Source: Panorpa germanica (lineage: Eukaryota; Arthropoda; Insecta; Mecoptera; Panorpidae). Taken from it: a stretch of 64,000 nucleotides of DNA. The DNA lies in assembly GCA_963678705.1 (NCBI GenBank), contig OY783206.1, positions 25,679,807-25,743,806 on the forward strand, written 5' to 3'. This document shows, in pieces, positions 1 through 11,000 of this stretch. Numbering within the stretch: the first letter of the stretch is position 1; every line of letters begins with the position of its first letter. Both the position numbers and the translations under genes were made by a program. The notes beneath the pieces were generated by a model. The model ran no database searches and was not told where the DNA came from. It worked only from the letters and a program-made list of their open reading frames with translations.

Positions 1-876
1 AAAGATGCCTATCAGAGTAAGCTTATAGGGGGATCGCAAGTTAAGCTACAGATCAAGGACGTAGAAACATACCAAAAAATTATAAAGTTACTACAAGAAA
101 AGAAAACGGAGTTCCACACGTATCAGCAGAAAGCCGACAAGAATTACAAAGTAGTAATAAAAGATCTTCATCATACCACAGACATTGGAGATCTGAAAAC
201 TGAAATAAACAAGCTGGGCCATAAAGTGACTTCAATCACTAACATCAAACACAGGGTGTCTAAAAATCCACTTCCACTTTTCTTTGTAGAAATAGAACAA
301 GGCCCAAACAACAAGTCCATCTACGATGTAATGTTCCTGTGTCATTCCAGGGTAAAGATTGAACCACCTCGTTTTAAAAGAGAAGTGCCACAATGTTTGA
401 ACTGTCAAAGGTACGGCCATACTAGATCCTACTGTCACAGAAGAGCAAGATGTGTTAAGTGCGCAGGAGACCATCTCACAACTTTGTGCGCCTGGAAAGA
501 TAAGGAGAACGAAAATGTGAAGTGTGTTCTCTGCGGACAAAAGCATCCAGCAAATTACAAGGGTTGCTCCGTGTATCAAGAGATTCTACAACGCAAATTT
601 CCACCGCTCCGACCAAAGTTGGTTAAGGAAGCACCAACTACACTACCAACTTTGTCTATACGAACAGGTACTTCTTTCGCCCAAGCCACTTCCAACAAAC
701 CAGGGGAAACTCAACAAACCAACTATGCGCATCAAAATCAAGAACAAACGCCCTCTCAGTCCAGTGATATAACTGAACTTAAGTCAATGATGAAAGGTCT
801 TATGGAGCAAATGGGCATAATGCTCAATTTGCTTACTACTCTTGTCACACGAATGCCACAATGTTCAACATCCTAA
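1..876 (+). CDS. ORF1 (gag-like nucleocapsid protein) of the Jockey-type element, 5' partial
   Basis: Reading frame 1 is open from the first base of the window to a stop at 874-876, about 291 codons. ORF1 proteins of this clade bind the element RNA and form the ribonucleoprotein that is reverse transcribed. The first part matches the PRE_C2HC region that precedes zinc knuckles in Jockey ORF1 proteins (including a TDIGDLKTEI segment). Then come zinc knuckles, beginning CLNCQRYGHTRSYC and followed by CVKCAGDH and CVLCGQKHPANYKGC, and a Gln/Thr-rich tail. A GTG at 226 is simply an internal valine, not a start. The frame has no stop or shift in the visible part, unlike ORF2, so ORF1 is better preserved than the rest of the element. 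Confidence 0.9.
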   Translation, partial: KDAYQSKLIGGSQVKLQIKDVETYQKIIKLLQEKKTEFHTYQQKADKNYKVVIKDLHHTTDIGDLKTEINKLGHKVTSITNIKHRVSKNPLPLFFVEIEQGPNNKSIYDVMFLCHSRVKIEPPRFKREVPQCLNCQRYGHTRSYCHRRARCVKCAGDHLTTLCAWKDKENENVKCVLCGQKHPANYKGCSVYQEILQRKFPPLRPKLVKEAPTTLPTLSIRTGTSFAQATSNKPGETQQTNYAHQNQEQTPSQSSDITELKSMMKGLMEQMGIMLNLLTTLVTRMPQCSTS

Positions 877-3539
877 AAATAGCGATCTGGAACTCCAACG
901 GTCTTGCACAGGATAACCAAGAAGTAAAATGGTTTCTAGTAAATCAAGAAATAGACATCATGCTGATATCGGAGACTCATTTTACATCAAAAAGCTACAT
1001 AAAAATTCCAAACTACAAAATCTACGACACAAAACACCCAGACGATAATGATGGTGGTACTGCCATCATTATTAAGTCATCAATTAAGCACCACCAATTA
1101 ATTACCCACCAAGACCGTTCACTCCAGGCAACAAGCATAGAGGTTGAGGAATTAAACAGAAACATAGTCATCACAGCCGTTTATTGTCCGCCAAAATACA
1201 GCATCAAGAAAGAACAGTTTACAGCGTTCTTTAATAGTTTAGGACCACGGTTCATCGCTGGAGGTGACTATGACATCCAGACTGGGGGTCTAGGCTCACA
1301 AACCCCAAAGGAAACGAGCTGTACAAGTCCATAGAAGAGAACAGCCTAACTACACTCTCCACTGGTGAACCAACATACTGGCCGTCGGACAGGACAAAAA
1401 TCCCGGACCTTATAGACTTCAGTGTCATAAAGGGTATATCAAGTAAATACCTCAAGATGGAGTCATGTCTAGACCTTTCCTCAGATCACTCGCCAATTAT
1501 TTTAACCTACAGTACACAAATACTGGAGCAACCACCGATGACAAGTATTAGAAACACGAACACCAACTGGGAACTATTCCGGAGTTTAATAAATTCTAAC
1601 CTTAACTGCAACATACCGCTCAAAACAGAAGATAACATCGATCAAGCAGTTGAGAGGCTAAGTAAAACTATAATTGATGCAGCTGAAGAGGCAACCCCAC
1701 TAAGCAACCCACGCAGAATAACGGTATCCTGCCCTATGTTAGCAAAACAAAAAATTGCTGAGAAAAGAAGGTTAAGACGAATTTGGCAAAACACTAGGAC
1801 TCCCAGAGATAAAACGCTATTCAACAAGGCTTGTAAGGAACTTAAGAACCTCTTACACGACATCAAAAACCAAGAGCTAGAACAATACCTAGAGAAGTTA
1901 CCCGCTACAGAAACCACAAACTACTCCTTATGGAAAGCCACCAAGCAGCTCAAACAACCCAAAATATGTAACACCCCAATTAAAACTAGTGTTGGCAAAT
2001 GGGCAAGACGCAATAATGAAAAAGCTGCAACTTTCGCGAAACACCTCGAAGATGTATTCAAGCCACTTCCTCCAAGCCGCTGTGAAGAAGAGGAAAAATA
2101 CATACACGAGTTTCTAAGGAGTCCACCCACTGCTAGTGAAACTGTCAAGCGATTTAGTACTTCTGAAGTCCAAAATATGATCAAATTCAACATAAAATCC
2201 AATAAAGCACCAGGCAACGACAGGATAGGAGGTAAAATATTGAAAGAACTGCCGGAAAAAGGAACGAGATATTTAACAATATTATTCAACTCAATGGTAA
2301 GACTTTGAATATTTCCGGCAAAGTGGAAAATTGCTGAAGTAATACTGATCCCGAAACCCGGAAAAGATGAAAAGGAGGTTACCTCATACAGACCAATCAG
2401 CCTATTACCTATAGTGTCAAAGCTATTTGAGAAGTTACTGCTCAAGAGGCTCAAAGCTATAGTAGAAGTTAACAAACTGATACCGACCTACCAATTTGGC
2501 TTCAGGGAAAAACATGCTACAGTCGAGCAGATCCACCGAGTTGTTTGTACCATCAACACAGCGCTACACACAAAGCAATACTCCGCAGTATTTTTAGATA
2601 TAAGCCAAGCTTTTGATAGAGTTTGGCATTCTGGATTACTATACAAGCTTAAAGTAGCATTGCCCAACGACATCTTTCAGATATTGAAATCGTACCTGAC
2701 AAATAGAAAGTTTGTCGTAAAGTACCAGGTCGGACAATCTACTATGCGCAAAATCGAATGTGGTGTTCCGCAAGGCAGTGTACTCGGTCCCATTCTGTAT
2801 CTACTGTTTACAGCAGATCTTCCCGGCTCGTCCGAAACTACAGTAGCTACATTTGCAGACGACACTGCTGTGTTAGCACTTCACAAGGATCCGGCTACTG
2901 CGTCGATGAAACTGCAACGACACCTGCTTAAGATACAGGAATGGCTAAACAACTGGCGGATAAAAGTAAATGAAATAAAATCTGTGCACGTGACATTTAC
3001 TCTAAAAAGGTGTACGTGTCCCCCAGTGACCCTTAATAACATTGCACTTCCTCAGGCAGAGACAGTGAAGTATCTAGGCCTGCACTTGGACAGACGTCTA
3101 ACATGGAAAACCCACATATGGAAAAAGAGGCTTCAACTAGAAGAAAAACGAAGAGAACTATATTGGCTGGAAATCGCAAGTGTCTCTGTAAAATAAACTG
3201 CTAATATACAAGACAATAATTCGGCCAATATGAACTTATGCTATACAACTATGGGGCTGCGCTAGCATGTCAAACATAGAAATTCTCCAGCGTTTCCAAA
3301 ACAAAATATTGAAACAAATATTAAATGTCCCAAGATATGTCCCTAACTGGTTAGTACATAAAGATCTTCAAATGCCCCTGGTCAAAGAGGAAATCCAAAG
3401 CTACAGTAGGAAGTACCACCTTCGATTGCAGAATCATCCCAATGAAGCAGCAGTGAAGTTGTTCCATCATAGGCCCGTAAGACGACTGAAAAGAGCAGAT
3501 CCCAAGGACTTAGCGAATTTAATCCCAAATGAAAACTAA
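861..3539 (+). pseudogene. ORF2 (endonuclease and reverse transcriptase) of the Jockey-type element, broken
   Basis: An ATG at 861 opens an endonuclease domain with the motifs IAIWNSNGL, SETHF and GGDYD; the frame is lost by an apparent one-base deletion near 1280. The rest of the endonuclease, including SDHSPI, continues in another frame from about 1285. The reverse transcriptase starts in the same frame as the 1457 start, is cut by a TGA at 2306-2308, and continues in that frame from 2309 with FDRVWH, GVPQGSVLGP and the catalytic FADD (near 2853). A further frameshift near 3190 and a TGA near 3229 separate the C-terminal segment (3267-3539). Because the breaks are few and the motifs are intact, the insertion is fairly young but dead. 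Confidence 0.92.
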
Positions 3540-3580
3540 AATTGAAATGTCATCGTACTAATAAAATATATACGAAACTC

Positions 3581-3647
3581 AGTTATTGTACATAGTATAA
3601 AGTAGGTGTAACCCCCTTACACCTACTTTATACTATGTACAATAACT
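3581..3647. repeat. Perfect 31-bp inverted repeat with a CCCCC loop
   Basis: The arms at 3581-3611 and 3617-3647 are exact reverse complements and are separated by five C residues. The hairpin lies in the 3' UTR of the Jockey-type element, about 40 bp after the ORF2 stop and 95 bp before the A-rich tail. It could be a functional 3' RNA structure of the element or a local fold-back duplication made during replication or assembly. Confidence 0.95.
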
Positions 3648-3757
3648 CATGTCATCAATCGATGGCAACCTCACATGTCATCTATGTCATACAATTTTAC
3701 TTAATGTCCTCGGATAGATTGTAAATTAATTAAAAGGGAAAATAAAAAAAAAAAATA

Positions 3758-4246
3758 GTTAGGCAAATTAAAAAAAAGAATGGCCAGTATCTGTGAGGGA
3801 TCTCAAATGAAATTCAGTCGTCGTGTTTAAGCTAAATGTCCGAGAAGAGTGTTGTTAGTCAACGCATGATTATAATTTATTAAATAAGAAGATCAATGTA
3901 GAACATTATTATTGTCATATTTATTAAAACTGTTATAAAACATAAATTGGTTTATCAATACAAAAAAGTACAAATCATGTTAAAAAACAGTAATTCGCAT
4001 AACATTTCTTACAATATGAAAATACAATTACAAACACAATAGTTTTATAAAATGCTGGTTTACGTGGAAATAATTATGTTCAAAAATTCAGACACTAACC
4101 CAGATAAATTTATGATTCACTTAAAATGTCAATACAAAATAACATAAACAATTATAACATTACAAAAAAATTATCTATTTAGTGAACGTGAATATCTTAA
4201 ATAACTTGATTATATGTTCCTTTGAAAATTTCAAAACAGTACAGTT
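3758..4246. other. Intergenic stretch between the LINE tail and the zinc-finger gene; probable 3' UTR of the latter
   Basis: This AT-rich stretch has no credible ORF. Two minus-strand AATAAA signals, at 3920-3925 and 3876-3881, lie 320-435 bp downstream of the zinc-finger stop codon and could end its transcript. Nothing else is visible. Confidence 0.4.
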
Positions 4247-4309
4247 TTATACAGTGTGACTACGCTTATGCTTTACCAGAGTACCGCGGTGTGCATACAC
4301 TTTGGGGCA
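4247..4309 (-). pseudogene. Decayed 19th zinc finger downstream of the stop codon
   Basis: Reading on past the TGA at 4310-4312 in the same frame gives CPKVYAHRGTLVKHKRSH and then a TAA at 4247-4249. This keeps the second cysteine and both histidines of a C2H2 finger. The first cysteine position, just before the stop, is a tyrosine (in PYAYK). The ancestral protein therefore seems to have had one more finger, lost by a cysteine change and a nonsense codon. Confidence 0.75.
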
Positions 4310-6184
4310 TCATTTATATGCATAAGGTTTTTCGCCAGTATGTTTACGTGTATGTTTATTTAAACTAGTCTGTGTTGTAAATGTTTTATTACAAATGGTA
4401 CATACATATGGCTTTTCTCCAGTATGTGTAAGTATATGAGCATTTAAAGTAGACTGTTTTGTAAATGTTTTATTACAATTAGAACATACATATGGTTTTT
4501 CTCCTGTATGTGTACGTGAGTGATCATTTAAATTACCCTGTTGTGTAAATGTTTTATTACAAATGGTACATACATATGGCTTTTTACCAGTATGTATACG
4601 TGTATGAACAATTAAAGAACTTTGGTGTTTAAATGTTTTATTACAAAAGGTACATACATATGGTTTTTCTCCTGTATGTGTACGTAAATGACTATTTAAA
4701 GAAGTCTGTTGTGCAAATGTTTTATTACAATTGGTACATACATATGGTTTTTCACCAGTATGTCTACGTAAATGACTATTTAAAGTACTCTGTTGCGCAA
4801 ATGTTTTATTACAAATGGTACATACATATGGTTTTTCACCAGTATGTATACGTAAATGACTATTTAAAGAAGTCTGTTTTGTAAATTTTTTATTACAAAT
4901 GGTACATACATATGGTTTTTCACCAGTATGTGTACGTAAATGACTTTTAAAAGAAGCCTGTTGTGCAAATGTTTTATTACAAATGGTACATACATATGGT
5001 TTTTCACCAGTATGTGTACGTAAATGACTTTTTAAAGAAGTCTGTTGTGCAAATGTTTTGTTACAAATGGTACATACATATGGTTTTTCACCAGTATGTG
5101 TACGTAAATGACTTTTAAAAGAAGCCTGTTGTGCAAATGTTTTATTACAAATGGTACATACATATGGTTTTTCACCAGTATGTGTACGTAAATGACTATT
5201 TAAAGAAGTCTGTTGTGCAAATGTTTTATTACAAATGGTACATACATATGGTTTTTCACCAGTATGTATACGTAAATGACTATTTAAAGAAGTCTGTTTT
5301 GTAAATTTTTTATTACAAATGGTACATACATATGGTTTTTCACCAGTATGTGTACGTAAATGACTTTTAAAAGAAGCCTGTTGTGCAAATGTTTTATTAC
5401 AAATGGTACATACATATGGTTTTTCACCAGTATGTGTACGTAAATGACTTTTTAAAGAAGTCTGTTGTGCAAATGTTTTGTTACAAATGGTACATACATA
5501 TGGTTTTTCGCCAGTGTGTGTACGTGTATGTCTATTTAAAGAAGTCTGTTCTGTAAATGTTTTAATACAAATGGTACATACATATGGTTTTTCACCAGTA
5601 TGTGTACGTAAATGACTTTTTAAAGAAGTCTGTTGTGCAAATGTTTTATTACAAATGGTACATACATATGGTTTTTCGCCAGTGTGTGTACGTGTATGTC
5701 TATTTAAATGAGTCTGTTGTGCAAATGTTTTATTACAAATGGTACATACGTATGGTTTTTCACCAGTATGTGTACGTAAATGACTATTTAAAGAAGTCTG
5801 TTGTGTAAATGTTTTGTTACAAAATGTACATACATACGGATGTTTCACTTTATCTACGTCAAGTATTTTCGACGAAGAACTTTTATTATCCTTTTTACCA
5901 GTGGAAGTATCTTTTTCCACCTGTACTAGTAAATCACTGGCAACCTTGTCTTCAACTACTTCTTCTTTAAGTAACTTGCTGGAATCATCGTTACCTTCTG
6001 TTTTAACATACTGAGATGTATCGTCAACGTAGTTGCATGATCCTGTAAAACATTTGAACAGCTCCGTCTTGATTTCAACCACAGGGGTAATCGTGTTGTA
6101 AGTACATGGTTCTCTGTCATCAAGTTCAAGTTTAATTTCAGATTCATTTGATTTCTCCAATTTATCTTCTTTATTAGCCGCCAT
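4310..6184 (-). CDS. C2H2 zinc-finger protein with 18 tandem fingers
   Basis: An intronless 624-residue ORF reads from an ATG at 6182-6184 to a TGA at 4310-4312. Residues 1 to about 114 are acidic and lysine-rich with no named domain recognised; they contain two VKTE/IKTE-type motifs resembling SUMO acceptor sites. Eighteen 28-residue C2H2 fingers follow, nearly all joined by the canonical TGEKP linker and beginning YVCT.C. Proteins like this are nuclear and bind long DNA sites. The fingers are almost identical, and the specificity-setting positions are dominated by AQQTSL, AQQASF and TKQTSL variants, pointing to recent internal duplication. All 18 keep both cysteines and both histidines. The start is chosen because the MAANKEDK segment is repeated in the upstream copy at 6465. 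The target is unknown, and so is whether an upstream exon is spliced on. Confidence 0.92.
   Translation of the reverse strand: MAANKEDKLEKSNESEIKLELDDREPCTYNTITPVVEIKTELFKCFTGSCNYVDDTSQYVKTEGNDDSSKLLKEEVVEDKVASDLLVQVEKDTSTGKKDNKSSSSKILDVDKVKHPYVCTFCNKTFTQQTSLNSHLRTHTGEKPYVCTICNKTFAQQTHLNRHTRTHTGEKPYVCTICNKTFAQQTSLKSHLRTHTGEKPYVCTICIKTFTEQTSLNRHTRTHTGEKPYVCTICNKTFAQQTSLKSHLRTHTGEKPYVCTICNKTFAQQASFKSHLRTHTGEKPYVCTICNKKFTKQTSLNSHLRIHTGEKPYVCTICNKTFAQQTSLNSHLRTHTGEKPYVCTICNKTFAQQASFKSHLRTHTGEKPYVCTICNKTFAQQTSLKSHLRTHTGEKPYVCTICNKTFAQQASFKSHLRTHTGEKPYVCTICNKKFTKQTSLNSHLRIHTGEKPYVCTICNKTFAQQSTLNSHLRRHTGEKPYVCTNCNKTFAQQTSLNSHLRTHTGEKPYVCTFCNKTFKHQSSLIVHTRIHTGKKPYVCTICNKTFTQQGNLNDHSRTHTGEKPYVCSNCNKTFTKQSTLNAHILTHTGEKPYVCTICNKTFTTQTSLNKHTRKHTGEKPYAYK
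4798..5509. repeat. 420-bp-offset duplication inside the zinc-finger array
   Basis: The 292 bases at 4798-5089 are identical to those at 5218-5509, an offset of exactly five 84-bp finger units. The surrounding fingers differ by several percent. This points to a recent unequal crossover or gene conversion that added or homogenised fingers. Confidence 0.9.
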
Positions 6185-6272
6185 TTTATTGCCAAAGTTT
6201 TTGAGATTTACCCTATAAACGATAATGTTAATAAGTCAATGAGTCTACAAAAAATGTCCTTATTCATTCTAG

Positions 6273-6467
6273 TTACGTTTTAACATTCTGAGATGTATCC
6301 TCCACGTAATTGCTTGATCCTTCAATATCTTCTGGAACTTCTTTCTTGATTTCACTTTCTGAGATAATCTTGTTATGAGTATATAGATCCATGTCATCAA
6401 TTTCAAGTTTAATTTGAGAATCTGTTGGTTTCAGTTTCACTTTGTTGTCTTCTTCATTAGCAGCCAT
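6273..6467 (-). pseudogene. Truncated duplicate of the zinc-finger gene's N-terminus
   Basis: From an ATG at 6465-6467 the minus strand reads MAANEEDNKVKLKP, then SQIKLEIDDMD and SNYVEDTSQNVKT, and stops. This is clearly paralogous to the first 60 or so residues of the zinc-finger gene just downstream (MAANKEDK, SEIKLELDD, CNYVDDTSQYVKT). Homology ends at the TAA at 6273-6275. A possible splice donor (AAAAC followed by GTAACT) overlaps that stop, so it could instead be an alternative first exon spliced into the finger ORF. No zinc fingers accompany it. An in-frame extension upstream to 6560 looks like untranslated leader. Confidence 0.75.
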
Positions 6468-6469
6468 TT

Positions 6470-7878
6470 TGTTGTCTAGGTTTTCAGAAATTGGTCTGTC
6501 CAAAATAGATCGATTATAGTAAAATTTTAATGAAGAAACGGGATAATTTCTATAAAACACAAAGGAGGTTTTGCTAATGTTTGATACCTTTAACTATAGA
6601 TTAGGGATTTGTTCTAGAAAAGTACTTGGATATATACTATGAATTGACCTTGCTCAAGGACAAATGTGAATCAATACATTAATATCAATAGAAATGTTAA
6701 TTAACGATGACTTTAGTATCTGTTAACTTATGCTTAATAACGGATGTTACAGATTATAAAGTCGTTATAATGACTTACGACATTCGATTATATTTAAAAT
6801 GCGACAGGGAGAGAATTCCAGTGGCAGTAAAATGGTTGCTACTGATCGTTATCAACATAGGGAACGTGCAGCGACACTGAAAGAACACAACGAGCGTTAC
6901 AGCTCCTTTGCCACACATTCGGACGAGTTATTTAAAAGAATTGAACAGCTAATAAACATTACTACGACTACATTTCCTAGTTGCTGTGTGATTCACAATT
7001 AATCGGATGTAAACTACTACGCTTTTATGATTCCTGCCACATCTCTAATTTTCATTTATCGTTCAATTTACTTATATTTCATGTTATGTCAATAGATGTA
7101 GCTTGTATACGTTTAGTTCGATGCCTAAAGCATCTACGATAGATACTGTGGTCGTAGTACTGTTCTGTTATGAATTCACTTTCTTGTCATAACGCTCCCT
7201 TACTTCCTTCTTGCATGAAACGCTTGCTCACATCAGTCGCACTTCAATCAATAACTGAGTCGGCAGCAATTTTCAACAGTTGGTTGCTCATTAGGTCTTA
7301 ATTCAATCATCTATTCCAGAACTTCGTCGAAGACTTTACACCCGTTACTGCTAATTTGCCAGCTTTTTACAAATGACAATCACATATTGAGCATGGTCAT
7401 ATATTAGAAAGTAAGGTTATGTTATCTTTTATTGTATATATGTATAATTTATTTCGGGAAATGATCTGAGTGACCTTTCCAATATGTTAGAACTTAGAAG
7501 CATAGGATCTTTTAACAAGCGATGTCATTATCAATTTTGCACTGGAAACATACAACCGTCAATACGGTGGCATTAAGCATATATTTGATTTCATTGCTGT
7601 TCCCAGAATTTGTATTTTAGATTAAAATAACCTAAAAATTTGACTTAAACTCTGACGTCAGTAATGAAAGACAACCTCTAACAAATTTCTCTGTAATGAT
7701 GGTTGTATGTTTCCTTTTTTTTGTTTATAGTTTCTCGGGCTTCCTAGGCAAGTAGCCTTTTATGCCCTCTATGTTTACAGTTTAGTAATAGTTCGAAATT
7801 TTAAAGTGACAGCTCTTATTAAATAAGATTATTTTGTGGAAGTATCTACAAAAAACTCTAACATATTATTAAATATAT
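6470..7878. other. Intergenic stretch between the zinc-finger gene and the giant coiled-coil gene
   Basis: No gene is recognised here. A plus-strand ORF at 6799-7002 (67 codons) has a GC-richer composition and a coding-like stretch (HRERAATLKEHNERYSS) but no recognisable domain or splice partner; it may be a remnant or chance. The right end holds the probable 3' end of the giant gene. Confidence 0.4.
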
Positions 7879-7884
7879 TTTATT
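7879..7884 (-). terminator. Putative poly(A) signal of the giant coiled-coil gene
   Basis: An AATAAA on the minus strand lies about 175 bp beyond the stop codon at 8059-8061, in an A/T-rich stretch suited to a 3' end. Confidence 0.45.
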
Positions 7885-8058
7885 TATATCAAAGAATTAA
7901 AATATTTTAACAAAAATAACAAGAGGACGACATTTTAATAAAGACAACAAAAAATTAAAAAAAAAAAATACAAATTGTGTAAAGGTTATTATAAAAAAAA
8001 AATTTACAAAATAAATTAAAAACAATAAATTTGAAGTAGACGGATGTGAGAGACTCGT

Positions 8059-11000
8059 TCAGCGTTCGTCCAAAGAGGCCATCTCAAGAATGTGATCCCA
8101 ATAAGAGCTGGTCCTTTGCAGCTGGTTGGTGATGTTTTCCACTTGGTCCACCCAGTGGTTGTCGCTAGTGTATTCCTCAACGATCTAAAGCATAATACGA
8201 TATCAGTTAGATATTTCTGTTTTCACTTCTATGCTACGTATACATATGTGGAATGGGAAATGTTTTGCAGCTGTTGGTAGTCGAAAGAATCAAGTCAAAT
8301 CAAAGGATAATAAGTTTTTATTTTATTTAACCCTGTTACGGCAGACGTAATATTGAAATTGTATTGTTCCTCGAAATAGCTGTAAATAATATTAGCAGAG
8401 ATTTATGAGCTGTAAGGTTGGTAACCTGTAAACTTGTCAGAGTTCTGTCAAGGATATTTTTCTTTTACACTCTATTTTATGAAAGAGATAGCATTATACG
8501 GGATGTAAGGTCACATGTATTGGAATGTTCTAGAACGTTGAATCCCTTTCATAATAAAACAGATAAAATCACTCTTTTTCAGAGTTATTAAAAAATAAAT
8601 CAATGTATAATACCCATTTGTTTAAATGCTTACCCAGTTGGGATCATCACAGCTCCGGTGAACATTTCGCGGTGACGAGTTGGATGAGCTGCACATCGGG
8701 GGCTCCTTGCAAATTTGCATTTGAGTAGGAGGGCAGCTAAAAATATAAAAATAGGTTACTAAGTAATCAATAAATGTAGTTTTCTTTTTATTTTTAGGAT
8801 ATTATAACTAGGCTGTCGCTTATCTACTAATTCTATATAATGGGCTTGTGTCCTCATTTATTGTTTATTTCATTAAATATTTAAATATTGACGGAGATAT
8901 AGCAATTAAAAATTTGAATTGTAGTTTTAGCGCTAGAAATGGTCGGCCATATTTGTATGACGTGAAATGCATTTTAACGTCAGTTATTTGTTGAGTAGGT
9001 CAGTGCTGTGGTAATGTTTAGTAGCTGTTGGTAGTCAAATAATCAAGTCAAATCAAAGAATAATAACTTTTTATTTTATTTAACCCTGCTAAGGCAGATA
9101 TAATATTGGAATTTGAGTGTTCTTTGAAATAGCTGTAAATAATATTTGATATATAAATATATATAGCAGAGATTTATGATCTATAAGGTTGGTAACCTTA
9201 CACAAGGATTGTGATGTCACTTGCATTTGGAATGTGTACAACGTTGAATCCCTTTAATAATTAAAGGGAAAAAATGACTTTTTTAATTGTTAATATCTCC
9301 TCACATATAAGGAGTTATTAAAAAATAATTGAACATTTGAGGTTCTAGTAACCCACTTTATCAATATATAGTACACTTTTGTAGAAATTAAGACATAGGA
9401 CACAAGCCCATTGTATTCAGTTCCAGTACACTGACAAGTTCCAAAAGATTAGTAAACTCTTGTTTCTTTTGTGATTTGTTATAAATGAAGTGACATATTT
9501 AGGCAGCATTGGTAAGCTAGAACCCGCTTTATTCCTCTACTCTTTTAATACAGAATTCAAGCCAGAACCCGCCTTACTCCTCTACTCTATGTGAAGTTCT
9601 AAATTTAAATATTCAATATGTGTAACGTCACAGCAAGTGGCGCAGAGAGTGTATATTAGTAACAAAACGAGTATTCTATTTTCTCAAAAGTATTTTTAAA
9701 ACACGTATTTTGTATTTTATATTTGAACACTATCATGAAATTTATTTTACATTTTATATTTAAAATAGAAAAATAACGAGGTATTTGTATTTAGTATTTA
9801 AATACTTTTGAAAAGTATTTGTGCATATCTCTGCAAATTATTGTACTTGTAATACTCTCTAACTAGTTCAACATTGTCAAAAAATGATATGTCTAGAAAA
9901 TGATTAAAAATTATAACAATGTCAGCTGCTTTACTCAATAAAATTCTAACCAGTTCCTACGACTGACATGGTGCATGGCATTTCCTCCAGGATGTTCTGC
10001 TTCCGGTTGGGTGTAGCGTGCTAGCTCCCCACAGAGTCGACTGTTTTTGGACTGAAGACTTCGGATTTTGCATATAAGGTTTCTGGAACAAAGAAATCAG
10101 TTACAATTGAATTAGCCACAATATTATAATTAAAATATTGATTTATTGAGAAAAGCAACAGATACTGGGAAAATAGAGAGAAAGGATGTGCGGGGAGAGA
10201 GATAGAAACGCTGGACCACATTAAGTCCTCGTGTGAGAAAAGAATAAAAAGTGAAAAAAAAATTGTGCAGCTATTAAAGGGAGGCAGTGAAGAAAAGCCG
10301 TGGATGACGGAGATAGAGAGAAAGTGCGAAGAAAGAGAAAGAAGGGTACAGTAGAATTAGGTAGAAGAGTAGCAGGAAACTACTAGCACTCGAAAGAGCC
10401 ACCATTGTTCCGGTCAAGATGTTTTAAAATTTGAACTAGCTCCATTAGTCTTTTCTACTTTTAGGGCGTTCACTGGATAGTGGCATGATTTAAGATACTT
10501 AATTAAGAAATAACAGAAGAGCAGTTTGTTAGTGTTGTCTCTGTTTATTTAATGAGTTCCCCAATTAAGCAAGGAACCACATAAAACCAATGATATTACT
10601 ACAATAAGAGTGCATTAATTTATTAATTGTAAGGATGCCTCTTACTCACTGTTTCTCTTGGCCCATCGCATTGAGCTGTGCGGTGAGCTGTTTCACGTTG
10701 TCGGTGAGGTTTTGATTAATTTGATTGTGCTCCTCCTGCCAGGCCCTGACGTTGTTGATAACGTTTCTTGACTTAGCGCGCATTTCTTCCCGGTTTGTGT
10801 TTGCTTCCACTAGCTCTATTTCCCGAATCACTAAGGCGTCGTTAGTAGATCTGCAACAATATATTATTTTATTATAAACTATTATTTAATCCGTTAGGGA
10901 TTTTTAAACGATTTACTGGTAAGCTAATTATTAGTCAATAGACTTGTTCTATTTTTTAAAACTATAGATGATTTTTTTATGCATGTTATTTAATAATTTC

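Larger units (their letters stand above)
1..3757 (+). mobile_element. Jockey-clade non-LTR retrotransposon, decayed, 5' end outside the window
   Basis: A LINE in plus orientation fills the left edge. It has the two-ORF layout of Jockey-type elements: a gag-like ORF1 with CCHC zinc knuckles (to 876), then ORF2 with an apurinic-type endonuclease and a reverse transcriptase (861-3539). ORF2's ATG lies inside the last codons of ORF1. A 3' UTR of about 200 bp follows, ending in an A-rich tail near 3740-3757. ORF2 carries at least two frameshifts and two nonsense codons, so this copy cannot make a full polyprotein. The 5' end, and therefore the target-site duplication, lies outside the window. Confidence 0.93.

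Noticed and set aside
4633..6014. Plus-strand ORFs across the zinc-finger gene
   Set aside because: They are antisense shadows of the 84-bp finger repeat (repeated Val-Tyr-Val-Asn) with no domain.
4300..6184. CRISPR-like regular repeats with 84-bp period
   Set aside because: The periodicity is coding, a C2H2 finger array in an animal genome.
6799..7002. 67-codon plus-strand ORF as a stand-alone gene
   Set aside because: It has no domain, no homologue I recognise and no splice partners; it is mentioned only as part of the intergenic stretch.
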